From Ruminococcaceae bacterium UBA2854 (GTDB lineage: Bacteria > Bacillota > Clostridia > Oscillospirales > Acutalibacteraceae), in NCBI GenBank assembly GCA_002350765.1, contig DEFK01000022.1:15220-28888 (forward strand): a DNA stretch of 13,669 bases, read 5' to 3'. A model generated the notes under the pieces. That model searched no databases and was not told where the DNA came from. It saw only the letters and a list, made by a program, of their open reading frames with translations. Positions 13,421 through 13,669 of the stretch are shown here, one piece after another. Both the position numbers and the translations under genes were made by a program. The stretch's first letter is position 1; every line of letters starts with the position of its first letter.

Positions 13421-13669
13421 ATGAAAAAGAGTATTAAGAGAATAACGAGTTGTTTTTTATCTGTGCTTTTAATAGTATCGGCTTTTTGCGCGATTCCCTT
13501 AACCGCGGATTCCGCGGGTAACATGTCGTTTAAGTTTACCGATAACCAAGGCTGGGGTACTTTGTATTTTTACGCCTGGGATGATACGGGCGTTCCCGCT
13601 ACCGCGGACTGGCCTGGGGATGTCGTGGATATCTCCGAAGTTAATAACTACGGCGAAACGGTATTTACA
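13421..13669 (+). CDS. Exported protein with CBM26-like starch-binding module (3' truncated by window)
   Basis: The first 83 codons of a longer gene, open to the window edge. SD GGAGGT lies 6 bases before the ATG. Residues 1-32 are a signal peptide (KKSIKR, hydrophobic core, cut near DSA). From about 36 the sequence FKFTDNQGWGTLYFYAWDD, then ATADWPGD and NNYGETVF, has the layout of CBM26-like starch-binding modules, in which aromatic residues such as Trp45, Tyr49 and Trp53 contact alpha-glucan. The remainder, which would show whether it is an amylase, a scaffold or a binding protein, is outside the window. The terminator at 13271 separates it from the LRR gene, so it has its own promoter. Confidence 0.75.
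   Translation, partial: MKKSIKRITSCFLSVLLIVSAFCAIPLTADSAGNMSFKFTDNQGWGTLYFYAWDDTGVPATADWPGDVVDISEVNNYGETVFT

Noticed and set aside
13324..13524. 66-codon minus-strand ORF across the promoter and start of the last gene
   Set aside because: It overlaps a signal-peptide coding region and the promoter on the other strand, with no SD and no domain.

Overview
The window looks like chromosome from a gut Firmicute of the Ruminococcus / Oscillospiraceae type. That is an inference from the content: an ECF vitamin transporter under a cobalamin riboswitch, starch-binding-like modules, a papain-like surface protease, a BspA-type leucine-rich-repeat protein, and lysine-rich C-terminal tails shared by several exported proteins. 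Shine-Dalgarno sites are strong AAGGAGG-type and promoters tend to carry extended -10 elements.

Layout. Positions 1-45 hold the 3' half of a tRNA-Pro(CGG), followed by a strong terminator. Positions 89-403 hold a tandem array with a 151-bp unit (two full copies and a 13-bp start of a third). It is built partly from forward and inverted pieces of the adjacent tRNA 3' end. A good promoter (440-468) then drives a long leader carrying a cobalamin riboswitch (about 485-640) and an intrinsic terminator (698-721). Next comes a tightly packed six-gene plus-strand operon (733-7013): a large secreted DUF4430 (transcobalamin-like C-terminal) protein with Ig-like repeats, a membrane-anchored alpha/alpha-toroid protein, a DUF4430 lipoprotein, and the T, fused A-A and S components of an ECF transporter. 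A bidirectional terminator (7012-7048) closes it.

The minus strand carries a two-gene operon (9161 to 7052): a secreted starch-binding-like protein and a probable esterase lipoprotein. Divergently, a plus-strand pair (9333-13259) encodes an exported C1A cysteine peptidase and an LRR_5 surface protein, ending in a terminator. A further exported protein with a CBM26-like module starts at 13421 and runs off the window.

How the genes fit together. The most interesting unit is the riboswitch operon. Human intrinsic factor and transcobalamin consist of an N-terminal alpha6/alpha6 toroid and a C-terminal beta domain that sandwich B12. Here the two folds are encoded as separate, surface-anchored polypeptides directly in front of a complete ECF transporter, all downstream of one cobalamin riboswitch. 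I infer a split, transcobalamin-like corrinoid capture system that feeds an ECF importer. The other genes form an exported surface set (protein degradation, adhesion, alpha-glucan binding). Three of them share a basic tail domain.
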